The notes beneath the pieces are model-generated. The model made no database searches and had not been told where the DNA came from. It was given only the letters and a program-made list of their open reading frames with translations. The position numbers and the translations under genes are program-made. A stretch of DNA of 7,633 nucleotides from Acidobacteriaceae bacterium (GTDB taxonomy: Bacteria > Acidobacteriota > Terriglobia > Terriglobales > Acidobacteriaceae). The stretch is from assembly GCA_025462805.1 (NCBI GenBank), contig JAOAPJ010000151.1, positions 1 to 7,633 of the forward strand, read 5' to 3'. Each line of letters starts with the position of its first letter. Positions within the stretch are counted from its first letter, which is position 1. This document shows, in pieces, positions 7,028 through 7,633 of the stretch.

Positions 7028-7095
7028 GCGTCAAGGATAGTAGCCCCGGGCGAAGGCTGCAGCCGCGATCGCGAACGTGCATCTGTCTGGTCAAT

Positions 7096-7125
7096 GCTCA
7101 GCCAGCAAAGGCTCAGCCAGCAAAG
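7096..7125. repeat. Perfect tandem duplication of a 15-bp unit
   Basis: GCTCAGCCAGCAAAG occurs twice head to tail (7096-7110 and 7111-7125) with no mismatch. It lies in the 154-base gap between the carboxylase stop and the small membrane protein start. The rest of that gap holds the 10-bp palindrome CGCGATCGCG (7064-7073) and no gene or clear terminator that I can see. The duplication could be simple slippage or a pair of protein-binding sites. Confidence 0.75.
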
Positions 7126-7181
7126 AGCAGTGACGACTCACTCGAACAGGCGAGCAGGTCAAGTCTGGATCGCGCCGGGCT

Positions 7182-7633
7182 CTACGTTTGCAAGATACCC
7201 GGGTGGAAACGCTCGATCTCAGGGTTGTGCGCCGCGGCTTCGAGCGCCAGCAGCACTGCTTCGCGGGTCTTCGCCGGATCGAGAATGGCATCCACCCAGA
7301 GCCGGGCGGCGGCGTAGCGGCAGTCGGTCTGCGCGTCATAGGTAGCCTCGATGCTGGCGCGGATCTCCTGCTTCTCCTCATCGCTGAGCTTGCGACCGCC
7401 ACGCTCCAGCGCGCGGATGCGAATCTCCACCAGCGTGCCTGCGGCGGAGGCGCCGGACATAACGGCGTAGCGGGCGGTGGGCCAGGCGAAGATGAAGCGC
7501 GGATCATAGGCCTTGCCACACATCGCATAGTTGCCGGCGCCAAAGGAGCCACCCACGATCACCGTAATCTTCGGCACCGTAGAGTTCGCGACGGCCGAGA
7601 CCATCTTGGCCCCGGAGCGGATGATGCCGGTCC
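7182..7633 (-). CDS. Acyl-CoA carboxylase, carboxyltransferase (beta) subunit, C-terminal part; likely methylcrotonyl-CoA carboxylase
   Basis: Only the last 149 residues are in the window; the N-terminal part lies beyond the right edge. The visible part is the C-terminal half of a biotin-dependent carboxyltransferase domain. GAKMVSAVA is followed by the glycine-rich GGSFGAGNYAMCGKAYDPRF, which forms an oxyanion hole at the active site. A helical region and the conserved end RYAAARLWVDAILDPAKTR complete the fold. The GAGNYAMCG motif is closest to MCC beta (LiuB) and related propionyl/geranyl-CoA subunits. The downstream HMG-CoA lyase and hydratase make methylcrotonyl-CoA the best substrate guess, as the enzyme would make methylglutaconyl-CoA for the next step. 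The segment after the glycine motif reads VMSGASAAGTL where many MCC beta proteins have GGEQAA, so substrate assignment stays tentative. The biotin carboxylase partner should lie outside the window. Confidence 0.9.
   Translation of the reverse strand, partial: TGIIRSGAKMVSAVANSTVPKITVIVGGSFGAGNYAMCGKAYDPRFIFAWPTARYAVMSGASAAGTLVEIRIRALERGGRKLSDEEKQEIRASIEATYDAQTDCRYAAARLWVDAILDPAKTREAVLLALEAAAHNPEIERFHPGILQT

Noticed and set aside
7064..7073. Palindrome CGCGATCGCG between genes
   Set aside because: It resembles the cyanobacterial HIP1 octamer, but a single GC-rich palindrome is expected by chance and nothing else suggests cyanobacteria.
5661..7094. A 477-residue open frame joining HMG-CoA lyase to a long N-terminal extension
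   Set aside because: The extra residues overlap the membrane protein gene in another frame, are rich in Arg/Ala/Pro and match no domain; ordinary HMG-CoA lyases start near ATG 6560.
4823..7633. Mobile element, CRISPR or defence island
   Set aside because: There are no transposase, integrase, spaced repeats or nuclease-helicase genes; the content is ordinary metabolism.

Overview
The window is high-GC, densely coded DNA that looks like a chromosomal segment of an acidobacterium, most likely in or near Terriglobia (Acidobacteriaceae). This is an inference from protein style: a membrane protein of the 'PTPS-related' type with its GHDFDFH opening motif, a small DHH phosphoesterase with an HDKCFDG motif, and an HMG-CoA lyase with an ECPRDAWQ motif all look like recalled acidobacterial homologues. 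No rRNA or other taxonomic marker is present, and no database search was run.

Layout, left to right. Positions 1-1175 (minus strand) hold the N-terminal 391 residues of a multi-pass membrane protein that runs off the left edge. Eight bases upstream of its GTG start is the stop of a complete penicillin acylase family Ntn-hydrolase (1184-3610, minus), so the two are probably co-transcribed. A 168-base divergent intergenic region (3611-3778) separates the acylase from a DHH/DHHA1 phosphoesterase (3779-4771, plus). Both divergent genes appear to start with TTG and have recognisable Shine-Dalgarno sequences. The DHH gene converges on the right-hand cluster across 51 bases.

Right-hand cluster (minus strand, read right to left): the C-terminal part of an acyl-CoA carboxylase carboxyltransferase subunit (7182 to beyond 7633), a 154-base gap with a perfect 15-bp tandem duplication, a small basic-N-terminus membrane protein of unknown function (6617-7027), HMG-CoA lyase (5661-6560) and an enoyl-CoA hydratase/isomerase family protein (4823-5623). 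The three enzymes fit the last three CoA steps of leucine breakdown: methylcrotonyl-CoA carboxylation, methylglutaconyl-CoA hydration, and HMG-CoA cleavage to acetyl-CoA and acetoacetate. The enzyme families are well supported; the exact substrates of the carboxylase and hydratase are inferred from the shared context.

I see no mobile element, CRISPR array, tRNA, rRNA or defence system. The content is mostly ordinary chromosomal metabolism. The least explained items are the small membrane protein inside the leucine cluster, the Cys pair just before the acylase nucleophile, and the short repeats in the intergenic spaces. I do not claim a new system here.
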